Shown here one piece after another: positions 7,548 to 15,621 of a DNA stretch of 32,506 nt. Location of the stretch: positions 1 to 32,506 of the forward strand of contig URIX01000013.1 in NCBI GenBank assembly GCA_900547975.1, in the 5' to 3' direction. Below the pieces are notes generated by a model, which saw only the letters and a program-made list of their open reading frames with translations, did no database searches and had not been told where the DNA came from. Origin of the DNA: an uncultured Eubacteriales bacterium (GTDB lineage: Bacteria; Bacillota; Clostridia; Christensenellales; CAG-917). Positions within the stretch are counted from its first letter, which is position 1, and every line of letters begins with the position of its first letter. A program made the translations under genes and the position numbers.

Positions 7548-9374
7548 ATGAAGAAAATTATGAATACGGCTCAAAGTTTCGTGTACGATATGTGTCACGG
7601 ACTTGCCGCAGCACATCCCGAACTCGAATTTGTCGAAAAATATAAAGTCGTCAAAAAGAAAGACATCAACGACGCAAAAGTCAGCCTCATTTCGGGCGGC
7701 GGCAGCGGTCACGAACCCGCTCACGCAGGTTTCGTAGGCAAAGGTATGCTCGACGCGGCAGTTTGCGGCGACGTCTTTGCTTCTCCCTCGCAAGTTCAGG
7801 TTTACAACGCAATCAAACAATGCGCAACGGATAAAGGCGTGCTTCTCATCGTCAAAAACTATTCGGGCGATTGTATGAACTTCAACAACGCCATGAGCGA
7901 CGCTCAAGACGACGGAATCAAAGTGGACGCAGTGTACGTCAACGACGACATCGCAGTCAAAGACTCTCTCTACACCGTCGGTCGCAGAGGCGTTGCAGGC
8001 ACGGTTTTGGTGCATAAATGCGCGGGCGCGGCGGCAGAACAAGGCAAGAGCCTCGAAGAAGTCAAAGCGGTTGCAAACAAAGTTATCGACAACGTTCGTT
8101 CTTTCGGCTTCGCATTCACCAGTTGCACCGTTCCGGCGGCAGGTCACCCCACGTTTGAAATCGGCGACGACGAAATGGAATTCGGCGTAGGCATTCACGG
8201 CGAACCCGGTCGTTTCCGCGAGAAAATCGACTACTCGACGGGCACGTTCTGCGACGATTTGTCAAGACGTATCCTCACCGACCTCGAAGAAGACCTCAAA
8301 CTTCAAAAGGGCGAAGAAATCGTGCTTCTCATCAACGGTTTCGGCGGCACACCGCTTCAAGAACTCTATATCCTCAACAATTCCGTAACGAAAGCGTTGA
8401 ACGCGGACGGAATCAAGATTCACCGCACTATCGTCGGCAACTTTATGACGTCCATCGATATGGCAGGCGCGTCTATTTCCGTGTTGAGAGTGGACAGCGA
8501 ACTCAAAGCACTCGTAGACTACCCCGTTTGCACGCCCGCACTCACTTGGGGCGCGGCAATGAGCGAACAAGCGGAAGCGGCTCTCGAAGCAGTGCAAGCA
8601 ATCGGCAGAGCACTCGGTTACGTTCCGCAAGAACACGTCGAAGCAAAAGCAACCAAGAAAGCCGCAAAAGCGGAAGTCGAAGAAGTTGCGGTTTACGAAG
8701 TCGAAGGCAAACCCGTCGTCGGTGAAACAATCAATACGGCGGCATTCGTTCAAATCGTAGACAAGATGGCAGATATCGTCATCGAAAACGAAGTTCCCTT
8801 CTGCGAAGCGGACAAAATGGGCGACGGCGACTTCGGTATGTCAATCGCAAAAGGTTTCAGACAACTCAAAGCGGACTGGGCAACCAGAAAGAAAGGCGAC
8901 ATCGGTCAGTTCCTCGTAAGCTGCAGTGAAATCATCAAAGAATACTGCGGCGGCGCGTCCGGTCCTATCTGGGGTTCTGCATTCAAATACGCAGGCAAAG
9001 CAATGCTCGGCAAGAAAGAAGTCAACCTCACAGATATTGCGCTTCTCTTCACCGAAGCAAATCGCGGCGTGTACGAAACGGGCAAAAAGTCCTTCGGCAA
9101 GGGCGCGGAAATCGGCGACAAGACGCTCGTTGACGCTCTCAAACCTTGCGCAATGGCTCTCACCAAAGCGGCAGAAGAAGGCAAGAAATTGCAAGAAGGT
9201 CTCAACCTCGGCGCAAAGGCGGCACACGACGGCGCAGAAGCAACCAAGACTCACGTTGCGACTCTCGGCAGAGCGGGCACGGTGGGCGAGCGTTCAATCG
9301 GTTATCCCGACGCAGGCGCACACGGTCTTGACGTAATCTTCAACGAACTTGCGGCATACATCGCAAAAATGTAA
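7548..9374 (+). CDS. dhaKL: Dihydroxyacetone kinase, fused DhaK-DhaL, ATP-dependent type
   Basis: This 608-aa protein phosphorylates dihydroxyacetone to DHAP. The N-terminal DhaK domain (about 1-345) has the GGGSGHEPAHAGFVG motif at 50-64 and the substrate-binding histidine H217 (VGIHGEPG). A charged Ala/Lys/Glu linker (about 358-380) joins it to a DhaL nucleotide-binding domain (about 395-608) with the Mg-binding DKMGDGDFG motif and a GGASGPIWGS loop. A fused two-domain kinase normally uses ATP directly rather than a PTS phosphodonor; no dhaM gene is seen here. AATAAGGAGAC precedes the ATG. It lies about 200 bases behind gldA in the same direction, forming an oxidative glycerol pathway. Confidence 0.94.
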   Translation: MKKIMNTAQSFVYDMCHGLAAAHPELEFVEKYKVVKKKDINDAKVSLISGGGSGHEPAHAGFVGKGMLDAAVCGDVFASPSQVQVYNAIKQCATDKGVLLIVKNYSGDCMNFNNAMSDAQDDGIKVDAVYVNDDIAVKDSLYTVGRRGVAGTVLVHKCAGAAAEQGKSLEEVKAVANKVIDNVRSFGFAFTSCTVPAAGHPTFEIGDDEMEFGVGIHGEPGRFREKIDYSTGTFCDDLSRRILTDLEEDLKLQKGEEIVLLINGFGGTPLQELYILNNSVTKALNADGIKIHRTIVGNFMTSIDMAGASISVLRVDSELKALVDYPVCTPALTWGAAMSEQAEAALEAVQAIGRALGYVPQEHVEAKATKKAAKAEVEEVAVYEVEGKPVVGETINTAAFVQIVDKMADIVIENEVPFCEADKMGDGDFGMSIAKGFRQLKADWATRKKGDIGQFLVSCSEIIKEYCGGASGPIWGSAFKYAGKAMLGKKEVNLTDIALLFTEANRGVYETGKKSFGKGAEIGDKTLVDALKPCAMALTKAAEEGKKLQEGLNLGAKAAHDGAEATKTHVATLGRAGTVGERSIGYPDAGAHGLDVIFNELAAYIAKM

Positions 9375-9387
9375 AATCTAAACGCAT

Positions 9388-9432
9388 AAAGCAAAAATAA
9401 AAGCACTCGCCGAGTGCTTTTATTTTTGCTTT
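9388..9432. terminator. Bidirectional intrinsic terminator between dhaKL and malQ
   Basis: A perfect 21-bp inverted repeat (9388-9408 with 9412-9432) with a 3-base GCC loop has a GC-rich core (GCACTC/GAGTGC) and A/T-rich flanks, so each strand ends in a T-rich tract. It separates two convergent genes. Confidence 0.9.
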
Positions 9433-9520
9433 AATTATATCGTTTTTCGATGAATTTCGCTACGCCGGATTCCCACAGTCACTTCTCTTCCTCGCAATAA
9501 CATACCGACGTATCGAGAAC

Positions 9521-11020
9521 TTAAGCTTCACGGTGAAATTGCTTGTTCGTCCTTTTTATTCTCTCGATGAGTTCGGGACTGTCGTAGTTCTTCGGGGCGC
9601 GCCACACCCAGTTGCCTTGCGCAACGGACGGCGTGTTCATTCTTCCCTTCTCGTTGGGAAGCAACAGCCAGTCCTGCAACGGAACGATTGCGAGATTTGC
9701 GATTGAGCCGAACGCAAGATTTATCATTGCGTACGTTCTGTTCGCTCCGCCGCAAAGGCGCAGACATTCCTTTTTGAATCGGGCAAGTCGGTCGCCTTTG
9801 AGGTTTTTGCACCACGAATACGTGCAATCGGCGTCGTGCGAGCCGGTGTACACCACGCAGTTGCCGTCCTTGTACGTTCTCGGCAGATACTCGTTGTCGT
9901 CGTTAGAAAACGCAAATTGCAGAACTTTCATTCCCGGATAACCGCAATATGCAAGCAATTCGCGCACGTCGTCGGTGATGTGCCCCAAGTCTTCCGCAAT
10001 GATTTTCGCCCCCGGCATACGGCGATTCACTTCGTCGAAAAGTTTTTCGCGAGGACCTATCTTCCACTTGCCGTCTTTTGCGGTTCTTTCGCCGTTTTTG
10101 ATGACGAAATAGCCTGCAAAACCTCTGAAATGGTCGATACGCAAGATGTCGTACATCTTGAAACTCTGCTTTATGCGCTCAATCCACCACTCGTAGCCGT
10201 CCTCTTGCATTTTGTCGTAGTCGTAGATGGGATTGCCCCAAAGTTGACCGTCCTCGGCGTATGCGTCGGGCGGACAGCCCGCAACGACGGTTGGATTCAA
10301 ATCCTCGTCCAAAAGGAACATCGACGGATTGCTCCATACGTCCGCCGAATCGTACGCAACGTAAATGGGCATATCCCCGACGATAGTTATATCTTTTGAA
10401 TGGGCGTATTCGCGAACTTCGTTCCATTCCGTGAAGAACTCGAACTGCACGAACTTCCAAAAATCGATATTTCGCGCAAATTCGCTCTTGTGCTTTTGCG
10501 CGTTGTCGTAGATGCGGAACTCGTCGTTCAATTCGTTCCACGCCTTGTAGCCGAACGCTTCTTTGAGCGACATAAAATAGGCGTAATCGTCAAGCCACGT
10601 CGCGTTTTCGTCGCAAAAACGCTCGAAAATCGGAGTATGCTCGAAACGCTCGTACGCCTTTTTGAGAAGTGCCGCTTTGTTTTCGAAAAGCCAGCCGTAA
10701 TCGGTTTTTTCGCAGATATGGCGAGCGGATTTCAATTCGCTCTCGTCAAGCAAGCCTTTTTCAAACAGCGTTTGAGGGTTTATATAGTAATGATTGCCCG
10801 CAAAGGACGCAGGCGATTGATAGGGACTATCGCCGTATGCGGTCGGATTGAGAGGCAAAATCTGCCAACACTTGGTTTTTGTCGCGCTCAAAAAGTCTAT
10901 AAAACGCTTGCAAGGCGCACCGAAAGTGCCTATGCCCCACTCGCTCGGAAGCGAACTTACCGCCATAAGCATTCCGCTTTTACGTTTGAAACCGAAACTG
11001 TCAGTCATTGTGCAAAACAT
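9521..11020 (-). CDS. malQ: 4-alpha-glucanotransferase (amylomaltase, GH77)
   Basis: This 499-aa cytoplasmic enzyme transfers alpha-1,4-glucan segments between maltodextrins in glycogen or starch metabolism. Family motifs include SSLPSEWGIGTFG (22-34), LPLNPTAYGDSPYQSPASFAGN, GDMPIYVAYDSADVW (215-229), RIDHFRGFAGYF with nucleophile D296, IAEDLGH with acid/base E343, and YTGSHDADC with D396. Length is normal for bacterial MalQ. The start is uncertain: neither the first ATG (11020) nor the one four codons later has a strong ribosome binding site; GCGAG lies weakly ahead of the first. It stands alone and converges with dhaKL. The conserved block begins near residue 15, so either start gives a complete enzyme. 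Confidence 0.95.
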   Translation of the reverse strand: MFCTMTDSFGFKRKSGMLMAVSSLPSEWGIGTFGAPCKRFIDFLSATKTKCWQILPLNPTAYGDSPYQSPASFAGNHYYINPQTLFEKGLLDESELKSARHICEKTDYGWLFENKAALLKKAYERFEHTPIFERFCDENATWLDDYAYFMSLKEAFGYKAWNELNDEFRIYDNAQKHKSEFARNIDFWKFVQFEFFTEWNEVREYAHSKDITIVGDMPIYVAYDSADVWSNPSMFLLDEDLNPTVVAGCPPDAYAEDGQLWGNPIYDYDKMQEDGYEWWIERIKQSFKMYDILRIDHFRGFAGYFVIKNGERTAKDGKWKIGPREKLFDEVNRRMPGAKIIAEDLGHITDDVRELLAYCGYPGMKVLQFAFSNDDNEYLPRTYKDGNCVVYTGSHDADCTYSWCKNLKGDRLARFKKECLRLCGGANRTYAMINLAFGSIANLAIVPLQDWLLLPNEKGRMNTPSVAQGNWVWRAPKNYDSPELIERIKRTNKQFHREA

Positions 11021-11108
11021 TGCGCTCGCAGTGTATTTTTTTGTGGCGCGCGCGCAATAATATAATTAATATACCACACTCGGCATTTCGATTCAATAGC
11101 AAGAGCCC

Positions 11109-11315
11109 TCAAATCAAATAATTTTTCATAAGGCAGGACAAAATTTGCAAAAACTGCAATACGTTTGCAATCTCTGCGCGCGATTTTCCCCTGCAAATCG
11201 AATCCGCAAGTGCGCTCGCAAGCACGTTTTGCGACAAAGGGTCGCTCGGAATACAAGAAAACGTCGCTGCAACCCCGTCCGATTGAATATTGCCGCCACT
11301 CACGCTCTCGCTCAT
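11109..11315 (-). CDS. Small hypothetical protein, 68 aa
   Basis: This is a short frame between malQ and the divergent tRNA promoter. The C-terminal half (about residues 25-68) is an amphipathic to hydrophobic helical stretch with a GKSRAEI turn, similar in feel to small Clostridia proteins carrying an L-x3-I-x2-GK-x3-EI pattern; that resemblance is from memory. No clear ribosome binding site precedes the ATG. TATATT lies only a few bases upstream, so a leaderless message is conceivable. It may equally be a chance frame. Confidence 0.4.
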   Translation of the reverse strand: MSESVSGGNIQSDGVAATFSCIPSDPLSQNVLASALADSICRGKSRAEIANVLQFLQILSCLMKNYLI

Positions 11316-11377
11316 AATGACAATATATGAGTTTGAAAAAAATGTTGTCTTTTAGCAAAATTTAGACGTAAAACTCC

Positions 11378-11407
11378 TTGACAACGCCCGACTTTTAATC
11401 ATATAAT
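11378..11407 (+). promoter_or_regulatory. Promoter of tRNA-Leu
   Basis: A perfect TTGACA (11378-11383), an 18-base spacer and a perfect TATAAT (11402-11407) place the transcript start a few bases before the mature tRNA 5' end at 11420. Confidence 0.85.
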
Positions 11408-11419
11408 AGGCAATGTTAA

Positions 11420-11503
11420 GCGGTCATGGCGGAATAGGCAGACGCGTACGTTTGAGGGGCGTATGGTTACACCGTCCGAGTTCAAGTCTCGGTGACCGCA
11501 CCA
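11420..11503 (+). tRNA. tRNA-Leu, anticodon GAG
   Basis: The acceptor arms GCGGTCA and TGACCGC pair fully. The anticodon stem TACGT/GCGTA encloses the loop TTGAGGG, giving anticodon GAG (codons CUC and CUU). A long class II variable arm and a T arm CCGAG/CTCGG with loop TTCAAGT follow, and CCA is encoded. It lies at the border between core chromosome and the accessory region, a common integration neighbourhood, although I find no exact copy of its 3' end elsewhere in the window. Confidence 0.95.
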
Positions 11504-11514
11504 AACAAGAATAA

Positions 11515-11554
11515 AACGAACCCGAGAGACAATCTCGAGTTCGTTTTGTTTTTT
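11515..11554 (+). terminator. Intrinsic terminator of tRNA-Leu
   Basis: AACGAACCCGAGA pairs with TCTCGAGTTCGTT (one mismatch) around GACAA, followed by TTGTTTTTT. Confidence 0.85.
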
Positions 11555-11607
11555 ACAAGAGATTATTTCGGACTAAAAATCAAACGATAAATACATTACA
11601 ACTTTTA

Positions 11608-11634
11608 ACCGAGTGTTCTAAACGCTCGGTTTTT
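11608..11634 (+). terminator. Second terminator-like hairpin after tRNA-Leu
   Basis: ACCGAG (11608-11613) pairs with CTCGGT (11625-11630), followed by TTTTT. It lies ahead of the sigma-like gene with no gene between, so it may be a backup terminator or the old end of an inserted element. Confidence 0.5.
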
Positions 11635-11778
11635 CTATGCCGTTTTGCCGTCCGATTTATCGCCTTTCGTTTGCGTTTGTAGCACAGTGAAAAGCGTAAG
11701 TCAACGGCAAAAATTTTTACTTAGAACGTTGAAATTACCGCCTACTACATAAAACTTTTTGCTGTTCGTTGACTTCCG

Positions 11779-11851
11779 AGTAGCCGATAACAAAATAGAA
11801 AGCCTCTATCTTTTCCCGGTGCTACTTCCGTTTTTGCCGAAAGGCGAAGTA
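11779..11851 (+). promoter_or_regulatory. Two mutually exclusive leader hairpins before the sigma-like gene
   Basis: AGTAGCCG (11779-11786) can pair with CGGTGCTACT (11817-11826, one bulge). TACTT (11823-11827), which overlaps that right arm, can instead pair with AAGTA (11847-11851) around a GCC-GAAA-GGC tip. Only one can form at a time, and the second ends just before the GGAGG ribosome binding site. This looks like a translational or transcriptional switch, but that reading is inferred from pairing alone. Confidence 0.35.
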
Positions 11852-11870
11852 AATCGGAGGTAAAAATACA

Positions 11871-12494
11871 ATGAAAGAAGTCAACAAAGGCATTTTGGAT
11901 AACGATATGGTTATCTCGGCAGAAAACGTACAGAAAATGGGCGAAGTTATCGCCTTGACCTGTATTAAAACGGTAATTATCCGTTCGGGCAAGGATTTGC
12001 ATTATCTATACAAAGGGCTATTGCGAGATATGAACCGCTCAAAAGGAGATTGTTCACCGTTTTCAAACGCATACGACATTGCGCAAGAAGCAATGCTATT
12101 TCTTTGCCAACATATAGGCGAGAAACTCGGCGACGACTATATTACGAAATACGGAAAGGATATTACAATTAAAAGTGCTTGTTATCGTTGCGCCGACAGT
12201 TATTTACAAAAGCAATATACACGCTATATGGCAAACACAATAAGCCTTGACGAGCGAATTACGAGTGAGTCTGAAACAATACTCGATGACGAGCAGAAAA
12301 ACGATTATACAGCCGTTGACGGGCTTATATCAAAGATGAAACTCACCGCCGCTGAATACGAAACGTTATGTGCCTATATGGCAGGACTTACTTATCTTGA
12401 AGTAACACGTCATTTGAATGTAAACCGCACGACGATTTGGCGCAGAAGAATGAGCCTGCAACGAAAATATGCGCTTGCAACAAATAGCCTTTAA
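11871..12494 (+). CDS. Sigma-70-like regulator of mobile elements
   Basis: This is a 207-aa soluble, helical protein. The C-terminal part (about 145-200) is a helix-turn-helix with LTYLEVTRHLNVNRTTIWRRR, like sigma region 4 or an RNA polymerase sigma-type HTH. The segment with DIAQEAMLFLCQHIGEKLG (about 69-87) resembles sigma region 2 in outline. Such short sigma-like proteins are common in integrative elements of Bacillota. AATCGGAGG stands about 10 bases ahead of the ATG, and an intrinsic terminator follows, so it is a single-gene unit. It may drive cargo or recombinase promoters of this region; its targets are unknown. Confidence 0.7.
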   Translation: MKEVNKGILDNDMVISAENVQKMGEVIALTCIKTVIIRSGKDLHYLYKGLLRDMNRSKGDCSPFSNAYDIAQEAMLFLCQHIGEKLGDDYITKYGKDITIKSACYRCADSYLQKQYTRYMANTISLDERITSESETILDDEQKNDYTAVDGLISKMKLTAAEYETLCAYMAGLTYLEVTRHLNVNRTTIWRRRMSLQRKYALATNSL

Positions 12495-12504
12495 TATAAA
12501 ATTT

Positions 12505-12543
12505 CAGACGGATAAATCACTAAAATTTATCCGTCTGTTTTTA
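12505..12543 (+). terminator. Intrinsic terminator of the sigma-like gene
   Basis: CAGACGGATAAAT (12505-12517) pairs perfectly with ATTTATCCGTCTG (12525-12537), followed by TTTTTAT. Confidence 0.9.
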
Positions 12544-12572
12544 TGCTGTATTAACGCTTTAATTTTATCTCT

Positions 12573-12629
12573 AAACTCGCAAGGTTTTTGCGACAATGGC
12601 GATTAGGCGTGTCTTGTCTTGATACAAGT
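12573..12629. repeat. Left 57-bp direct repeat (family B half-element B1), possible att site
   Basis: These 57 bases match 17895-17951 at 53 positions in direct orientation. The unit begins with the dyad AACTCGCAA-N5-TTGCGAC and continues through ATTAGGCGTG to CTTGATACAAGT. The right arm of the family B hairpin is missing here. The two copies bracket the restriction-modification genes and the tyrosine integrase, so they are candidate attL and attR sites. Alternatively they are two members of a dispersed repeat family. Confidence 0.65.
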
Positions 12630-12662
12630 GTAAAAAATAGCCCGACTTGTTCGGTCGGGCTA
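12630..12662 (-). terminator. Intrinsic terminator of the restriction-modification operon
   Basis: TAGCCCGAC (12638-12646) pairs with GTCGGGCTA (12654-12662); read on the minus strand it is followed by TTTTTT. It lies 20 bases past the Z1 gene stop. Confidence 0.85.
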
Positions 12663-12682
12663 CAAAAACGCTTAACTTTATA

Positions 12683-14569
12683 TTATTTTACACTATAATA
12701 GACATCATCGTTAGGTAATTTGATGTTTGGAATCCAAATTTGTTCACCATTCCAACCCTTTGTTCCGGTCACCTTATACAGTGTCAAAACCGTGATGTCA
12801 GAAAACGTGTCGCCAAGTTTTCTATCATTTTCAGACAATAATGTTCCCGTTCCTTTTGCTATGTCACGGTTTCTGCGAACAATAAGCCTTGCTTGCGCCA
12901 ATGGATTCTCAGCCAAGATCGAATTTATAAAGCCCTCAAAGGATTTTGAATCCCAATCATCGCCGTCATTTACTATTTCGTTCAATAACGAATTGACAAA
13001 TTTAAGGCTTACAACATAACTGTCCGTATCTTCAAACTTTTCAAGCATTCCGTCTAAAACAGAAATACTTTTATTTGTAGGCGAAAAAGGGAAATAGTTT
13101 ACGCCACCGCAATATGTACATAGAGCAGTATTGTCCAATACGTTTTTTCGTGTCGGTCGTAAAGATTTAGGATATGATATTTTAATATCATTAAAATCTT
13201 TGCGTTTTTGAATTTGAGCGATAATGCTGTTATTAGTCGCGTTGATATCAGAAAACAACTTAAATAATATGGGCGGCATAAAAATGCGCATCATATTTTT
13301 ATCTCTATCATAGCCAAACATTCTCGCGTGTTGCCACATAGTATCCGCCTGCGGATTTTTCGATACTCTGCAATAATAAATTGTTTGGAGCATAGGAAAA
13401 GTAACGCCACGACCTAAACTATTACCTCCGACGATTATATTGATTCCTTCTTCGTATTGCGTATTTTCTTCAAATGAAACTTGCGAATTTATCGTTAATA
13501 CTTTAATTCCGTCATCATCGTTTACTCTTGCTTTTATGAAACTATATATGTCATCGAACGAAGAAATATCGGCTTTTGTCGTGGATATATCGTCATACGC
13601 CTGTTTTAATGATTCAACAGTAACATCTTCGTCTATTGATTGAGATAACTCATTCAAATAATTTCCTATTTTTTCAGCAAAAGCCTTATGGTCTGCTACA
13701 CGCATACTCGGATGTATTAAGAAATTACATACTGTTCCGCCTTTTATAAAAACTTCAGCAGAACTAACAAGATGTATAAGTAATGCTTTCAATAATCCGT
13801 TTTCGGGAAATTCATCGTCAACAAGAATATCTTTCCCTTCGTCATTATCCGTAAGGTGTACTATTTTGTTGTCGGGCGCAAAAATCGTATTACCGCCGAT
13901 ATAGCCGTTGCCCGGCTTGAAGTAATATATAAAATACGGTTTCCAACCGCTTTGCCACGTTTGCAATAAATTTGCCTGTGGCGTTCCCGTCACTTCAAGA
14001 TAAATACTGCTTGCGGATGTATGTTTGATATCATTGAGATTTTTATTGATTGTACTTTGTTTTTTCTTGTTTACAAGCGTATTCAGACTTGCCGCGTCCG
14101 CCTCGTCGTCAACAATAAAAAGGGCGTTTCCTGCGCAAAAATGAGTAGAGGCAAGATTGTTCTTCCATTGTTTCAATATGTTGGTATTTTTCTTTAATAC
14201 GATGACAGACGGCTTTTTCAAATTGTTTTGGCAAAATTTTATGTATTCTGTTTCGTCACACACGCAAAAATCAGTCAAATCTCTTTGAGCGCGTTTGTAT
14301 GTTTGCTGTTGCAATAAAACGTTATCTGTCGTTAGTAATAGAAATATCGGAAATCCTTCATCGGCTGCAGCGCACATAAGTCCGAACATATGGCTTGTTT
14401 TGCCACTTTGAACGTCGCCGACGAGTAAACTGACAACGTGTTCTTTGAATGAAAAATTTGCTATATATTCGGGAACTATATCGTCTGTCGTTTGTTTTAT
14501 TGCAGTAGCAAGCGAAGGATTTTTTACCGCCATGTTGTTTAGATAGTTTTGAAGGCAATTTTTCATCAT
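12683..14569 (-). CDS. Z1-domain ATPase subunit of a CglI/NgoAVII-type restriction system (N protein)
   Basis: This 628-aa protein is a helicase-like superfamily II ATPase. The Walker A motif GDVQSGKT is at residues 51-58 and the Walker B/DEAD-like motif IVDDEAD at 152-158. TGTPQANLLQTW, GGNSLGRGVTFPML and QHARMFGYDRDK are hallmarks of the Z1 domain. In the described CglI and NgoAVII systems a Z1 N-protein works with a PLD/B3 nuclease and hydrolyses ATP to allow cleavage; the gene order here is the same as in that arrangement. The start is set at the ATG at 14569, one base after the nuclease gene stop and 5-6 bases after AAGGTG; an in-frame ATG at 14587 inside the nuclease gene is less likely. 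It is the last gene of the operon. Confidence 0.88.
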   Translation of the reverse strand: MMKNCLQNYLNNMAVKNPSLATAIKQTTDDIVPEYIANFSFKEHVVSLLVGDVQSGKTSHMFGLMCAAADEGFPIFLLLTTDNVLLQQQTYKRAQRDLTDFCVCDETEYIKFCQNNLKKPSVIVLKKNTNILKQWKNNLASTHFCAGNALFIVDDEADAASLNTLVNKKKQSTINKNLNDIKHTSASSIYLEVTGTPQANLLQTWQSGWKPYFIYYFKPGNGYIGGNTIFAPDNKIVHLTDNDEGKDILVDDEFPENGLLKALLIHLVSSAEVFIKGGTVCNFLIHPSMRVADHKAFAEKIGNYLNELSQSIDEDVTVESLKQAYDDISTTKADISSFDDIYSFIKARVNDDDGIKVLTINSQVSFEENTQYEEGINIIVGGNSLGRGVTFPMLQTIYYCRVSKNPQADTMWQHARMFGYDRDKNMMRIFMPPILFKLFSDINATNNSIIAQIQKRKDFNDIKISYPKSLRPTRKNVLDNTALCTYCGGVNYFPFSPTNKSISVLDGMLEKFEDTDSYVVSLKFVNSLLNEIVNDGDDWDSKSFEGFINSILAENPLAQARLIVRRNRDIAKGTGTLLSENDRKLGDTFSDITVLTLYKVTGTKGWNGEQIWIPNIKLPNDDVYYSVK

Positions 14570-14570
14570 C

Positions 14571-15617
14571 TTACACCTTAAAATCAAGATACCATAAGTT
14601 TGGTATCGTCGTTTTTGTCATTGAAAAGTTACAACGCCCATATTCCTGTAATTCTTGTGCGGTAACAGGTGTTATACCAGAAAGAACGCCCGCATTTTCC
14701 AATCTACCTTTCAGCCATTTGCCTAAAATACGCAAATCTCCTTCGGAACGAAAATTTTTACTATAATCTCCGCTAACCTTACATCTAAATTTCCACCCAT
14801 CATCAGTAATAACGTCAAACGAGGCGGAATCGGTTTGCGCTTTTGGGTATCCATTTAATGAAGTAATCGCTTTTGAAACAATTATTTCCGCTTCATACCA
14901 ATGACGAGGTTTTATAACGCCCGTAGATTTTGTTTCACGACCTTTGCCGAAAAATACATTCAAATTGCTTTGCGGTGTATCTTTTATGGGAATATCGAAT
15001 TTAACATCTGTTAGAGAGGCAAGACATTGCGCCAATTCTTGCGGGGAAACTTTTGATACAAAGTCTTGTCCTTCCAATATCGGATTTCCGGTCTTAAAAG
15101 TATTTATATCCAAATTCGCAATATTTTCGGTTGCTTTATCTCTTAAATCGGAAATAAACCCTTGCATTTTTGCAAGCGACGGTTCATCATTGATAAGTAT
15201 GGAAGATTCATATATTCGGTTTTGACAATCTACAATACTACTTAAATTGTTTGAACCGATAATGCCGGCGAATGTTTTTTCTCCCTTTTGGAATGAATAT
15301 AATTTTCCGTGATAACGGAATGGTGTTACCAACCGAACTTCGCCAGCCCCATTGTCGCGTAAAAATTCATTCAGTTTAACGGCGGACTTGTACTCAACTT
15401 GAGTAAATTGTTCGATATAGTGCATTCCGATGATTAGATTCAACTTTTGTACGTGATTTAACTCTACGGCTTTTTGCAGTTCTATCAATGAATCCGATGT
15501 GATATATCCGACAGCGATATCAAGTTTGTCCGTTTGAGGTAGTAGACTATAAAAAGAATCTGCGAACGTTTGGAATGAAGTTTTCAACGGATTATAATTT
15601 GAAAATAGAAAATCCAT
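14571..15617 (-). CDS. PLD-family restriction endonuclease with B3-like DNA-binding domain (NgoFVII/CglI R protein)
   Basis: This 348-aa protein is the likely DNA-cutting subunit. The N-terminal phospholipase-D-type nuclease domain has a single HxK...N motif: H103 and K105 in RYHGKLYS and N123/N124 in GSNNLS. One such motif implies a dimeric active site, as in BfiI. The C-terminal third (about 235-325; KPRHWYEAEIIVSKA and DGWKFRCKVSGD) looks like the B3-like recognition domain of NgoAVII. The start is taken at MDFLFSN (GGAG 8 bases upstream), 4 bases after the methyltransferase stop. It is translationally coupled to both neighbours. Characterised relatives recognise GCSGC; whether this one does cannot be told from the sequence. 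Confidence 0.87.
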   Translation of the reverse strand: MDFLFSNYNPLKTSFQTFADSFYSLLPQTDKLDIAVGYITSDSLIELQKAVELNHVQKLNLIIGMHYIEQFTQVEYKSAVKLNEFLRDNGAGEVRLVTPFRYHGKLYSFQKGEKTFAGIIGSNNLSSIVDCQNRIYESSILINDEPSLAKMQGFISDLRDKATENIANLDINTFKTGNPILEGQDFVSKVSPQELAQCLASLTDVKFDIPIKDTPQSNLNVFFGKGRETKSTGVIKPRHWYEAEIIVSKAITSLNGYPKAQTDSASFDVITDDGWKFRCKVSGDYSKNFRSEGDLRILGKWLKGRLENAGVLSGITPVTAQELQEYGRCNFSMTKTTIPNLWYLDFKV

Positions 15618-15621
15618 AATA

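Noticed and set aside
9445..9515. Sequence resembling a widespread intergenic repeat (CGCAATAAC...TTCCTCGC type) after malQ
   Set aside because: No second copy occurs in this window, so it cannot be supported as a repeat from the sequence alone.
11005..11358. 117-aa minus-strand frame upstream of malQ
   Set aside because: It has no binding site and overlaps the malQ start; the shorter frame in another phase (11109-11315) is only slightly better supported.
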